A stretch of 64,000 nt of DNA from CANLBN01 sp050633825 (GTDB taxonomy: Bacteria; Pseudomonadota; Gammaproteobacteria; Pseudomonadales; Cellvibrionaceae), in the NCBI GenBank assembly GCA_050633825.1, contig JBOEHG010000014.1:1-64000 (forward strand), in the 5' to 3' direction. Positions 33,218 to 41,090 of the stretch are shown in pieces. The position numbers and the translations under genes were made by a program. The notes under the pieces are model-generated. The model was not told the origin of the DNA, did no database searches, and saw only the letters and a program-made list of their open reading frames with translations. The first letter of the stretch is position 1; every line of letters begins with the position of its first letter.

Positions 33218-34951
33218 ATGACATCTGATACAAAGAAAGTGCTTAAAGTAGGGCTTGGTGGTTTTAGTTCAGCAGGCCCTAAGTCTGAGAATCAGGATGC
33301 ATTCGGTGCGATGGCACCTAAAGGGAATGTACGTGATCTAAAAGGAGTTGTCGCTTGCTTAGCAGATGGTGTGAGTTGCAGTGAGAATGCACAGCAAGCG
33401 AGTCAGATGGCGGTATCACAATTCGCGGATGACTATTTTGCGACTCCCGATACATGGCTAGTACGTACAGCGGCATCAAAAATTTTGTCTTCACTCAATG
33501 CTTGGCTATTTCACCATGGCCAACAAACGGCTTCGGCCCGTCATAATAGCTTCGTTACAACGTTTAGCGGTATTATTATTAAATCGAATACGGCACATCT
33601 CTTCCATGTAGGAGATAGTCGTATCTATCGTTATCGTGCCAATCAGCGACTCGAGTTGCTTACACGAGACCATGCTCAGAAAAGTGGAGAGCGAACCTTG
33701 CTCACGCGAGCATTGGGCATTGATAACCACCTAGAAATTGATTACAAGCAGGAAACCGCAGAACTTGGTGATACTTTTATTTTAACGAGTGATGGGGTTC
33801 ATGATTTTGTATCGCCAGCAGAAATTCGACAAGCAATAGAAAGTAATGAGGATTTGGAAGAAACTGCAAAAATCATTGTCGAGCACGCCCTAGACTGTGA
33901 TAGTGATGACAACGCCACTTGTTTGCTTGTCAGAGTAGATGAATTACCAATAGCTTCTATTGATGAGGTGCACCGTGAGTTAACTCAATTGGTAATCCCA
34001 CCTGTGATGGATGTTGGAATGAGTATCGATGGTTACGAAATCAAGCGTGTCATTCATAGTGGAACGCGAAGCCATATTTACCTTGTACAACACTCTGAAC
34101 ACCTTCAGCCTTATATATTGAAAGCACCTTCATCTCAATTTTCTGAAGATGCGCAATACCTAGAAGGCTTTGTGCGTGAGCAGTGGGTTGGTTTAAGGGT
34201 TAATCATGATCGTGTTATGAAAACGTATTCACCGGATCATAATAGTCAGTTTTTATATTTATTGGCGGAATATGTTGAAGGTCAAACTTTACGTCAATGG
34301 ATGCATGACCGGCCTGATATTTCGCTAGAAAAAATGCGAGAAATTACTCAAGAAATTATAGCCGGCTTACGTGTTTTTCAGCGAATGGAAATGATTCACC
34401 GTGACTTAAAGCCTGAAAATATTATGGTGTGTGATGATGGCAGTATTAAACTCATTGATTTTGGGACTGTTAAAGTTAATGGCTTGAGTGAAATTGTATC
34501 ACCGATTAGTGACGATATACCGGTTGGGTCTGTTGATTATATCGCACCTGAATATTTGTTGAATGGAGAAGCAAGCCATCGCTCCGATATTTTTTCATTA
34601 GGCGTTATTATTTATGAAATGTTATCGGGCCATTTACCTTATAAAATGAGTAATGCTCACCGCTCAACACCAAAGTCAATTCAGGAATGGCGGTACTTTC
34701 CTATAACAGACTATAATAAAAATATACCTCAATGGGTTGATTATGCGTTGAGAAAAGCCACTCACCCTAGTGAAGGTCAGCGTTATGAGGCACTTTCTGA
34801 GTTAATGGCAGACTTGCGTCAACCAAACTCTGAACTCATCCAGCAATACTACAAAGCACCTTTAATAGAGCGTAATCCAATACTATTTTGGCAAGGTTTA
34901 TCTTGTCTTTTGGTAATAACAATCATTGCTCAATGGTTGTTTCTAGGTTAG
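33218..34951 (+). CDS. Fused PP2C-type phosphatase and Ser/Thr protein kinase
   Basis: The N-terminal half (~1-245) is a PP2C phosphatase with ACLADGVS, HVGDSRIYR, TSDGVHDF and DDNATCLLV. The second half (~265-545) is a Hanks-type kinase with catalytic loop HRDLKPENIMV, LIDFGTVKV and GSVDYIAPEYL; its glycine loop is poor (IHSGTRSHIYLV). A C-terminal membrane segment (~552-575) anchors it to the inner membrane. The start is one of three in-frame codons at 33212-33220; I use ATG 33218. A similar gene accompanies the nitrate assimilation genes in Pseudomonas aeruginosa. Its target is unknown; NarK or the reductases are obvious candidates. Confidence 0.93.
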   Translation: MTSDTKKVLKVGLGGFSSAGPKSENQDAFGAMAPKGNVRDLKGVVACLADGVSCSENAQQASQMAVSQFADDYFATPDTWLVRTAASKILSSLNAWLFHHGQQTASARHNSFVTTFSGIIIKSNTAHLFHVGDSRIYRYRANQRLELLTRDHAQKSGERTLLTRALGIDNHLEIDYKQETAELGDTFILTSDGVHDFVSPAEIRQAIESNEDLEETAKIIVEHALDCDSDDNATCLLVRVDELPIASIDEVHRELTQLVIPPVMDVGMSIDGYEIKRVIHSGTRSHIYLVQHSEHLQPYILKAPSSQFSEDAQYLEGFVREQWVGLRVNHDRVMKTYSPDHNSQFLYLLAEYVEGQTLRQWMHDRPDISLEKMREITQEIIAGLRVFQRMEMIHRDLKPENIMVCDDGSIKLIDFGTVKVNGLSEIVSPISDDIPVGSVDYIAPEYLLNGEASHRSDIFSLGVIIYEMLSGHLPYKMSNAHRSTPKSIQEWRYFPITDYNKNIPQWVDYALRKATHPSEGQRYEALSELMADLRQPNSELIQQYYKAPLIERNPILFWQGLSCLLVITIIAQWLFLG

Positions 34952-35035
34952 TTTTAAAAGTCTAGAATCATCGTGCTATATAACCCTGCAGTCTTAGGAA
35001 TATATTTTCTTATTATAAAAAAAGCTTGGATAGAT

Positions 35036-35062
35036 TCGACACAATTACGTACATTGTGTCGA
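35036..35062. promoter_or_regulatory. Perfect 10-bp dyad upstream of the PAS-GGDEF gene
   Basis: TCGACACAAT at 35036-35045 and ATTGTGTCGA at 35053-35062 are exact complements separated by 7 nt. It lies ~90 nt before the PAS-GGDEF gene and ~85 nt after the kinase gene and has no T-run. The symmetry suits a dimeric repressor or activator operator; an RNA hairpin is the alternative. Confidence 0.55.
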
Positions 35063-35151
35063 TAAAAACGACAAATATCGTTAGGCGTAAAATAAAAATT
35101 AATAGCTTTACTTGCTGTTAGTCAGCCTTTTTTGACAACAGGAGGATATAT

Positions 35152-36054
35152 ATCGCCAAAGCAAAGCTTGATGCGGTGCTTGATTCTTTGGATACCCATA
35201 TTGCAGTAATTGATGATATGGGGGTGATTCATTATGTCAATCAAGCGTGGAAAGACTTCGCTAAAAATAATGGTGCAGACTATGAGATTGAGTGGCTGGG
35301 CTATAATTATTTATCAATTTGTAATCATGCTGCTACTAATGGCGACCAAGATGCAAATTCGGTTTTGAAAGGCTTGGAAGCTGTTATTCAAAAAAGTTCT
35401 GATTTTTTCATTCATGAGTACCCGTGTCATAGCCCAACAGAAAGTCGTTGGTATTTACTTAGAGCTGTTCCTCTCAAAAATCATCCTAAACGCTTTGTTA
35501 TTTCTCATCAAAATGTAACTAAAAATAAATTAATTGAAAGGCAGGCGGAAAGGCTATCACTGGAAGACCCATTAACGGGTTTGTATAACCGTAGAGGCTT
35601 AGATGTGTTTGCTCAAGAAGAATTTGCACGAGCAATACGTTATCAGACCTCTATAGGTATTGTTATCATTGATATCGACTTTTTTAAATATTACAATGAT
35701 CGTTATGGCCATCTTGCCGGTGATCGCTGCCTCTTATCTGTGGCGAAAGTAATTAAACATTATGCTCGGCGCCCTGGTGACATTGCAGCTCGGTTAGGAG
35801 GTGATGAGTTCATTTTAATTTTATCTCAATCCTCAAAAGATCAAACTTTTTCGATTGCCGAATCTATTCGTCAAGATGTTTATGATCTTGCTATTACGTA
35901 TTCTAAAAATGAGCGTATCACCATAAGCGCAGGTGTGACAGCACTTGTGCCGAACAAAGAAACTAAATATACCGAAGAACTTTACGAAAAAGCCGATATT
36001 GCCCTTTATATATCAAAGAAAAAACGTAATTGCGTTTTTGCTGACAATATTTGA
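35152..36054 (+). CDS. PAS-domain diguanylate cyclase, possible ATC start codon
   Basis: The protein joins a PAS-like sensor (~10-125) to a GGDEF domain (~135-295). The active site reads RLGGDEF and is preceded by an RPGD inhibitory site at the canonical five-residue spacing, so it should make c-di-GMP with product feedback. It has no membrane segment. A strong AGGAGG at 35140-35145 points to the codon ATC at 35152 and an N-terminus of IAKAKLDAVLDSLDTH. The first conventional in-frame start is GTG 35176, 30 nt from that Shine-Dalgarno. The start is therefore uncertain; the function is not. Confidence 0.88.
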   Translation: MAKAKLDAVLDSLDTHIAVIDDMGVIHYVNQAWKDFAKNNGADYEIEWLGYNYLSICNHAATNGDQDANSVLKGLEAVIQKSSDFFIHEYPCHSPTESRWYLLRAVPLKNHPKRFVISHQNVTKNKLIERQAERLSLEDPLTGLYNRRGLDVFAQEEFARAIRYQTSIGIVIIDIDFFKYYNDRYGHLAGDRCLLSVAKVIKHYARRPGDIAARLGGDEFILILSQSSKDQTFSIAESIRQDVYDLAITYSKNERITISAGVTALVPNKETKYTEELYEKADIALYISKKKRNCVFADNI

Positions 36055-36107
36055 ATTGTCATTATGTTGAGATACACTAAGGCCAATAATTTAATGGCTA
36101 GCCTTAT

Positions 36108-36953
36108 ATGATTGGATCAATATCAGAATCTTTATACGCAGATTCTCCCGACGAATTACTTTATCATTATACGACGATTAAAGGTTTTCAAGGTATTATT
36201 GATAATGGATACCTCTGGGCCAGTGATGTTCGATATATGAATGATTCTGCGGAGCTTCAATATATTGTGCAATTATTGCGCTGGAAAATTGAGCCTAATG
36301 AAAAAAATGCATTATTATTAAATCAGTTTGCTGATTGGATTGCCAATCGTATTACTAATGGGCATATGGTTTTTGCGGCATCCTTTAGAGCAAATGGTAA
36401 TCTATTAAGTCAATGGCGTGGGTATAGCCGAGTAGGAAAAGGTATTAGTATCGGCTTTAAAGGGGTTGATATAAAAGCGCTTGCCCAACACAGCGAATTT
36501 AAATTAGGTCGTTGTATCTATCAGCGTGAACAGCAAGAGCTATTGATTGATCGTGTTATATCGAGTCTGTTGTCGATGAGCCAGAGTTTTGATCTGGAAA
36601 GTGATCATAGCAGAGAAGCTTTTTTTAAGTCCATAGAAGTTGATATCTTACGTGTTGCGGTATTGTTAAAGCACCCTTCATTTGCAGAAGAAGATGAATG
36701 GCGCATTGTTTCACCTGTTGTCACCGATTATCTTTCAGCGCCCGTGAAATTTAGAGAAGGTACATCAATGCTTATCCCTTATTATGAGTTTCCACTAATT
36801 AAAAATAGTGGGGTACCTGTTGAGCATTTATTTGTTGGGCCTACACCCAATAGCACTTTATCCCTTAATTCTTTACGTCTTTACCTTCGGAAGAAAAATA
36901 TTTTATTGGGGAAAGAAATAACCTATTGTGATATTCCTTACCGTAATCGCTAG
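36108..36953 (+). CDS. DUF2971 family protein
   Basis: The 281-residue cytoplasmic protein matches DUF2971: an N-terminal LYHYTTIKGFQGIIDNGYLWASDVRYMNDSAEL block, then FAASFRANGNLLSQWRGYSRVGKGISIGF, and later EEDEWRIVSP. The conserved Tyr, His and Trp-Arg residues look like a small enzyme-type core, but no activity is established to my knowledge. The gene starts 53 nt after the cyclase stop, on the same strand, with a weak ribosome binding site. Such proteins are patchily distributed, so acquisition by transfer is possible. Confidence 0.8.
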   Translation: MIGSISESLYADSPDELLYHYTTIKGFQGIIDNGYLWASDVRYMNDSAELQYIVQLLRWKIEPNEKNALLLNQFADWIANRITNGHMVFAASFRANGNLLSQWRGYSRVGKGISIGFKGVDIKALAQHSEFKLGRCIYQREQQELLIDRVISSLLSMSQSFDLESDHSREAFFKSIEVDILRVAVLLKHPSFAEEDEWRIVSPVVTDYLSAPVKFREGTSMLIPYYEFPLIKNSGVPVEHLFVGPTPNSTLSLNSLRLYLRKKNILLGKEITYCDIPYRNR

Positions 36954-36966
36954 TGATTAAGTTTAT

Positions 36967-37557
36967 CTAATAATAGCTTGATTCATGCCAGTAGCCTCCT
37001 TGTTTTGAATAGCATGTATGTTTTTTGTTTTTCTTCCAAACAGAGGGCCAGAATTCTATTCGTGTAGGTTTTAATATATAACCACACCACGAAGTGGCAA
37101 GTGGTGGCTGTTGCTCTTGAAAACGTTGCTTTGCTTCGGATGTATAGACTTTAATGTTGTTTTTATCGTCATTATTTTTTGCTATGTCTGCAGCCCAAGC
37201 TGATATCTTTGCATCGTGATCCCTTTTTTTCCAGATCTCAGCACTTTTTTTTTGATTCAGTTCTTCCACAATGCCTTCGATAGTGACTTGTACATTAATT
37301 GCGTCCCAATGAAAACACATGGCTGCTTTAGGGTTTTGCTTTAAATGAATAATTTTTCCGCTCTCTTTTTTAGCTAGAAAAGAAAGCCCTTTCTCATTAA
37401 TCTCATAGACAGTAATAATCCGAACACTGGGTTGATTCTCTCGGCTAACTGTGGCCATAAAGCAACAATTAGCATTTAAATTGCCGAAGGTTTTTGCTTC
37501 GTTAAGATAACTATTTAATTGGGATATCACTTCTTTGTAGGTTGCATCTCCTAGCAT
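36967..37557 (-). CDS. Divergent pyridoxamine-phosphate-oxidase-like flavoprotein
   Basis: The 196-residue protein has the PNPOx split-barrel pattern: CCFMATVSRENQPSVRIITVYEINEKGLSFLAKKESGK, then CFHWDAINVQVTIEGIVEEL. The C-terminus, however, reads RIEFWPSVWKKNKKHTCYS and lacks the RLHDR motif that binds substrate in true PdxH. A canonical pdxH lies at 44466-45110. It is therefore probably an FMN-binding paralogue with another substrate, or a decayed copy. It is convergent with the DUF2971 gene, with a 13-nt gap. Confidence 0.8.
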   Translation of the reverse strand: MLGDATYKEVISQLNSYLNEAKTFGNLNANCCFMATVSRENQPSVRIITVYEINEKGLSFLAKKESGKIIHLKQNPKAAMCFHWDAINVQVTIEGIVEELNQKKSAEIWKKRDHDAKISAWAADIAKNNDDKNNIKVYTSEAKQRFQEQQPPLATSWCGYILKPTRIEFWPSVWKKNKKHTCYSKQGGYWHESSYY

Positions 37558-37645
37558 AATATCATTTTTACCAGTATGGACTAAGTAGGGTGTTATTGTA
37601 TTAATAACGTGAAATCTATTGTCGACGAAAATAGGTGTCCGCTAG

Positions 37646-37659
37646 TTGATCTATGTCAA
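37646..37659 (+). promoter_or_regulatory. Fnr/Anr box upstream of the universal stress protein gene
   Basis: TTGATCTATGTCAA matches the FNR consensus TTGAT-N4-ATCAA except for one base. It lies ~70 nt before the ATG, suiting activation under oxygen limitation. The gene for an Fnr-type regulator lies just beyond uspA. Confidence 0.7.
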
Positions 37660-37727
37660 ATTGAGTATTTTTATTCTCTTTATACTGAGTTTGTAGGATC
37701 AATTAAACGTTTATGGGGATGGTAATT

Positions 37728-38216
37728 ATGTCTGGTGATATTAAAACTATTTTGTATGCGACTGACTTAGGTAAGCATACTCGGCCTGCATTCCATATGG
37801 CTGTCAGTTTGGCGAAAAAATACAATGCAAAGATACTCTTTGTTTATGTGATTGAACCTTTAAGTGCAAGTGCTGCTTCAATGGTCAATGCTTATCTTCC
37901 TGACTCGACAGTTGAAGAGATGTATAAGCAATCTGTCGAAGACTTACATGTCAAAATTACTGACAGAATAAGAGCATTCTGTAAAGAAGAAATGAATGGC
38001 GAGGATTTTCCTGCCGGAGAGCCTGAGCCTTATGTGCTAGAAGGCGTACCTGCGCCTACTATTATTAAAGCAGCAGAAAAAATGGATGCTGATTTAATTG
38101 TTATGGGTAGTCACAGTCATAGCACAATAGATACGTTATTCATTGGGTCGGTTGCCAATAAAGTCGTCAATCGTGCCTCGAAACCAGTTTTGTTAGTGCC
38201 TATTAAAAAAGATTAA
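37728..38216 (+). CDS. Universal stress protein, UspA family
   Basis: This is a single Usp domain of ~162 residues. I start it at ATG 37728 (MSGDIKTILYATDLG) because a GGGGATGG stretch lies just upstream; the in-frame ATGs inside that stretch would lack a site. The C-terminal nucleotide motif reads MGSHSHSTIDTLFIGSVANKVV. The second glycine of the usual G-x2-G-x9-G(S/T) is Ser, so ATP binding is uncertain. It has an Fnr-type box upstream and converges with fnr, an arrangement suggesting low-oxygen induction. Confidence 0.9.
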   Translation: MSGDIKTILYATDLGKHTRPAFHMAVSLAKKYNAKILFVYVIEPLSASAASMVNAYLPDSTVEEMYKQSVEDLHVKITDRIRAFCKEEMNGEDFPAGEPEPYVLEGVPAPTIIKAAEKMDADLIVMGSHSHSTIDTLFIGSVANKVVNRASKPVLLVPIKKD

Positions 38217-38225
38217 TAGAGGTAG

Positions 38226-38957
38226 CTAATTACTAGCAATACGTTTAAGTTTTTTCACGTCAAGTAAATCGATCAGTCGGCGATTGACAGAGAGGCAGCC
38301 TTCTTTTTGAAAACGACCAAATACTCGGCTAACGGTTTCAATTGTTAGTCCAAGGTAGTTACCCATATCAGTGCGGGACATGGGCAAAGAAAACTCTGTT
38401 GCTGATAATTGGCGTCGTTGATGACGTGAAGATAAACTCAGTAACAAGGCGGCAATTCGTTGTTCAGCGGAGCCTTTACTTAATAGGGTGATCAGCTCTT
38501 GATCATTAATAATTTCTTTACTCATTAGTTGAAAAAAGTGACGTTGGAGTGACGGTATATGTCGACTGAGTTCTTCTAAACGATGAAAAGGGATCTCGCA
38601 AATAGCGGATGTTTCCAGTGCAATTGCTGAATTAGGGTGATTATCTGTGTTTAAACCATCCATGCCTAAAATTTCACCGGGTAGGTAAAACCCAATGATT
38701 TGCTCTTCTCCTTCTTCCGTAATTCGTACAGATTTGATACAACCTGCACGAACGGCATAGATAGAAGAAAAATTATCTCCAGCTCTGTATAAATAGTCCC
38801 CTTTCTGCAGTGGTTGATTACGCAAAATGACGTCATCAATTTGCTCAAGCTCATCTAACTCCAAGCTAAGCGGTAAGCACAGAGACGACAGCCTACAATT
38901 ACTGCAAGAAACCTGTTTGTTGTGAGGGCACTGGGTTGGCGCTACGGTATCCTTCAT
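38226..38957 (-). CDS. fnr: Oxygen-sensing transcription factor of the Fnr/Anr type
   Basis: The 243-residue CRP/FNR-family regulator carries Cys18, Cys21 and Cys27 with the C-x2-C-x5-C spacing of FNR, plus Cys120 matching E. coli Cys122. It should therefore hold an oxygen-labile [4Fe-4S] cluster. The recognition helix reads ETVSRVFGRF (~207-216), with the E-x2-SR residues that read TTGAT. The cyclic-nucleotide-type beta barrel lies between. It converges with the universal stress gene, which has a matching box. Pseudomonads call it anr. Confidence 0.95.
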   Translation of the reverse strand: MKDTVAPTQCPHNKQVSCSNCRLSSLCLPLSLELDELEQIDDVILRNQPLQKGDYLYRAGDNFSSIYAVRAGCIKSVRITEEGEEQIIGFYLPGEILGMDGLNTDNHPNSAIALETSAICEIPFHRLEELSRHIPSLQRHFFQLMSKEIINDQELITLLSKGSAEQRIAALLLSLSSRHQRRQLSATEFSLPMSRTDMGNYLGLTIETVSRVFGRFQKEGCLSVNRRLIDLLDVKKLKRIASN

Positions 38958-39093
38958 TTTTCCATCTGACGGTCAAATAGAGTGCACTATTATATGCTGA
39001 TGATACAGAATCTGCGAGTTAATAGATGAGATACCGAGTTCTTGGTGAACCCGGTGGGAGAATAGTTTTAGTAAGGCGTTGAAATCGTTGCAG

Positions 39094-39939
39094 TTAAGCG
39101 ACTTTAGAGGATTCCTTTTTTTCGTTAGACTTTTTTTTAGCGTCTTCAAAAGACTCAACTTTACGCTGTTTTTCATATAAGAAACGTAACACTTCAGAGC
39201 GATAATGATTGTATTTAGCATCATCAGCTAAGGCTAGGCGGTCACGGGGGCGTTCTAATTCAACATCTAATATTTCACCAATTGTGGCAGCAGGCCCATT
39301 GGTCATCATAACAATACGATCTGATAATAAGACGGCCTCATCGACGTCATGGGTAATCATGATTACGGTATTGCCTAGTTCATTCTGGATTTCCATTACT
39401 GAGTCTTGTAAATGCGCACGAGTCAGTGCATCCAAAGCGCCAAAAGGCTCATCCATCAATAGTACTTTGGGTTCCATAGCAAGTGCGCGGGCAATACCTA
39501 CCCGTTGCTTCATGCCGCCGGAAATTTCATCAGGGCGTTTGTGCATGGCATGTTCCATATGCACCAGTGTTAATTTGTGCTCAATCCAGTCTTTCATCTC
39601 AGCTTTAGTCTTGCTGTCTTTAAAGACTTGTTTTACGGCTAATTCCACATTTTGATATGCCGTTAGCCAAGGAAGAAGAGAATGGTTTTGGAAAACGACC
39701 GCACGCTCTGGACCGGGTTCGGTAACTTCTTTTCCTTCAAGTATTACACCACCTTCGGTTGCCTGATAAAGTCCTGCAACAATGTTCAATACGGTTGACT
39801 TACCGCAACCTGAGTGGCCAATAAGTGAGACGAATTCACCCTGTTGGATGGTGAGGTCAATACTGTTTAATGCTTTGAATGGACCCTTGGGTGTTGGAAA
39901 TTCAATGCTTGCTTTTGATATTTCTAAAAAATGTTTCAT
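39094..39939 (-). CDS. nrtD: Nitrate ABC transporter, ATP-binding subunit
   Basis: The 281-residue ATPase has Walker A GHSGCGKST (~37-45), signature SGGMKQRVGIARAL, Walker B VLLMDEPFGALDALTR and an H-loop histidine in ITHDVDEA. It ends in a Lys/Glu/Ser-rich tail and has no NrtA-like regulatory domain, so it resembles cyanobacterial NrtD or Klebsiella NasD rather than NrtC. It is the last gene of nrtA-nrtB-nrtD and would energise nitrate import. Confidence 0.93.
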   Translation of the reverse strand: MKHFLEISKASIEFPTPKGPFKALNSIDLTIQQGEFVSLIGHSGCGKSTVLNIVAGLYQATEGGVILEGKEVTEPGPERAVVFQNHSLLPWLTAYQNVELAVKQVFKDSKTKAEMKDWIEHKLTLVHMEHAMHKRPDEISGGMKQRVGIARALAMEPKVLLMDEPFGALDALTRAHLQDSVMEIQNELGNTVIMITHDVDEAVLLSDRIVMMTNGPAATIGEILDVELERPRDRLALADDAKYNHYRSEVLRFLYEKQRKVESFEDAKKKSNEKKESSKVA

Positions 39940-39992
39940 GATATTTCTCGCTTTATTACCTGTTCACTGCACTGTTTTTTTAAGGTTTTTAT

Positions 39993-40997
39993 TTATCGGA
40001 CAATGGCCGACTTATCCCAATTAACCCATTGTTGTATAAATAACATAACGCGATCTAATAAAAATCCAATAAAGCCAATCACCAAGATGGCAACCATAAT
40101 GCGCCCTAAAGAATTAGAACTACCATTTTGAAATTCATCCCAAACAAATTTTCCAAGCCCTGGATTTTGTGCCAACATTTCGGCAGCAATTAATACCATC
40201 CAAGCGATACCAATAGAAAGACGTAAGCCCGTGAATATCATTGGAATAGCCGAAGGTAATACAATTTTACGTACGTGTGTCAACCAATTTAGACGTAATA
40301 CTTTACTGACATTAAGTAAATCCTTTTCGACGCCGGCAACACCAACAGCGGTATTAATGACGGTTGGCCAGAGACAGCAAAGTGATACTGTAATCATGGA
40401 AACTAAAAATGATTTTGATACCATCGGATCATCCGAAACATATAATGCACTGACGACCATGGTTACTAAAGGTAGCCATGCAAGTGGTGATACGGGTTTT
40501 AATGTTTGTATGATTGGGTTTATAGCAGCATAGGTTCCTGCACTTAATCCAATCACAATACCAATGGGGATTGCTAATGCACTTGCTAAAAGAAACCCAC
40601 ATAATACTGTAATAAGGCTGGTGATTATCTGGTCAAAAAAAGTAATACGGCTCTTATATTCACGCCATTTGATCTTTGCATCCGGGTTTTTGGCCAGTTT
40701 CTTTTCATTACGGATACGTTGTTTCTCGTATCGTTGCTGTACTTTAGCGCGTTCTTCTTTATGTTCAGCGACTAAATTATTAAATTGTTCAACGACTTCG
40801 CCAGGTCCGGGGAAGTTGCCTAGGGATGTAACAATATTGTTAGACGCCACTTGCCACAAAAAAAGGAACACTGTCAGCCCAATAATGGGAAGGCCGATAG
40901 CCTTAATGACATTTGCAATTTGTTCGCGACTAATTCCTTCATCCATTAAGTGTTTAATCGGTTTTAGTGGCTCTTGTATTAAAGAAGCGATGCTCAT
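39993..40997 (-). CDS. nrtB: Nitrate ABC transporter, permease subunit
   Basis: The 334-residue inner-membrane protein has an N-terminal segment (~33-52), a hydrophilic Lys/Glu-rich stretch (~70-125) and then about five membrane segments. The EAA-type loop for ATPase contact is visible around VLRLNWLTHVRKIVLPSAIPMIFTGLRL. The central charged stretch is common in proteobacterial NrtB/NasE forms and absent from short permeases. It lies between nrtA and nrtD on the same strand. Confidence 0.93.
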   Translation of the reverse strand: MSIASLIQEPLKPIKHLMDEGISREQIANVIKAIGLPIIGLTVFLFLWQVASNNIVTSLGNFPGPGEVVEQFNNLVAEHKEERAKVQQRYEKQRIRNEKKLAKNPDAKIKWREYKSRITFFDQIITSLITVLCGFLLASALAIPIGIVIGLSAGTYAAINPIIQTLKPVSPLAWLPLVTMVVSALYVSDDPMVSKSFLVSMITVSLCCLWPTVINTAVGVAGVEKDLLNVSKVLRLNWLTHVRKIVLPSAIPMIFTGLRLSIGIAWMVLIAAEMLAQNPGLGKFVWDEFQNGSSNSLGRIMVAILVIGFIGFLLDRVMLFIQQWVNWDKSAIVR

Positions 40998-41090
40998 CGG
41001 TTTCTTCCATTTTTTATTTGGTTATTTATTAAATAAAGTAAAAAAATAGTGGCTATTAACCTAGGTTAACAACCACTATAGGCTTTGAAC

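Noticed and set aside
39029..39051. Terminator between nrtD and fnr
   Set aside because: An imperfect CCGGGTTC/GAACTCGG pairing exists on the minus strand but is not followed by a T-run.
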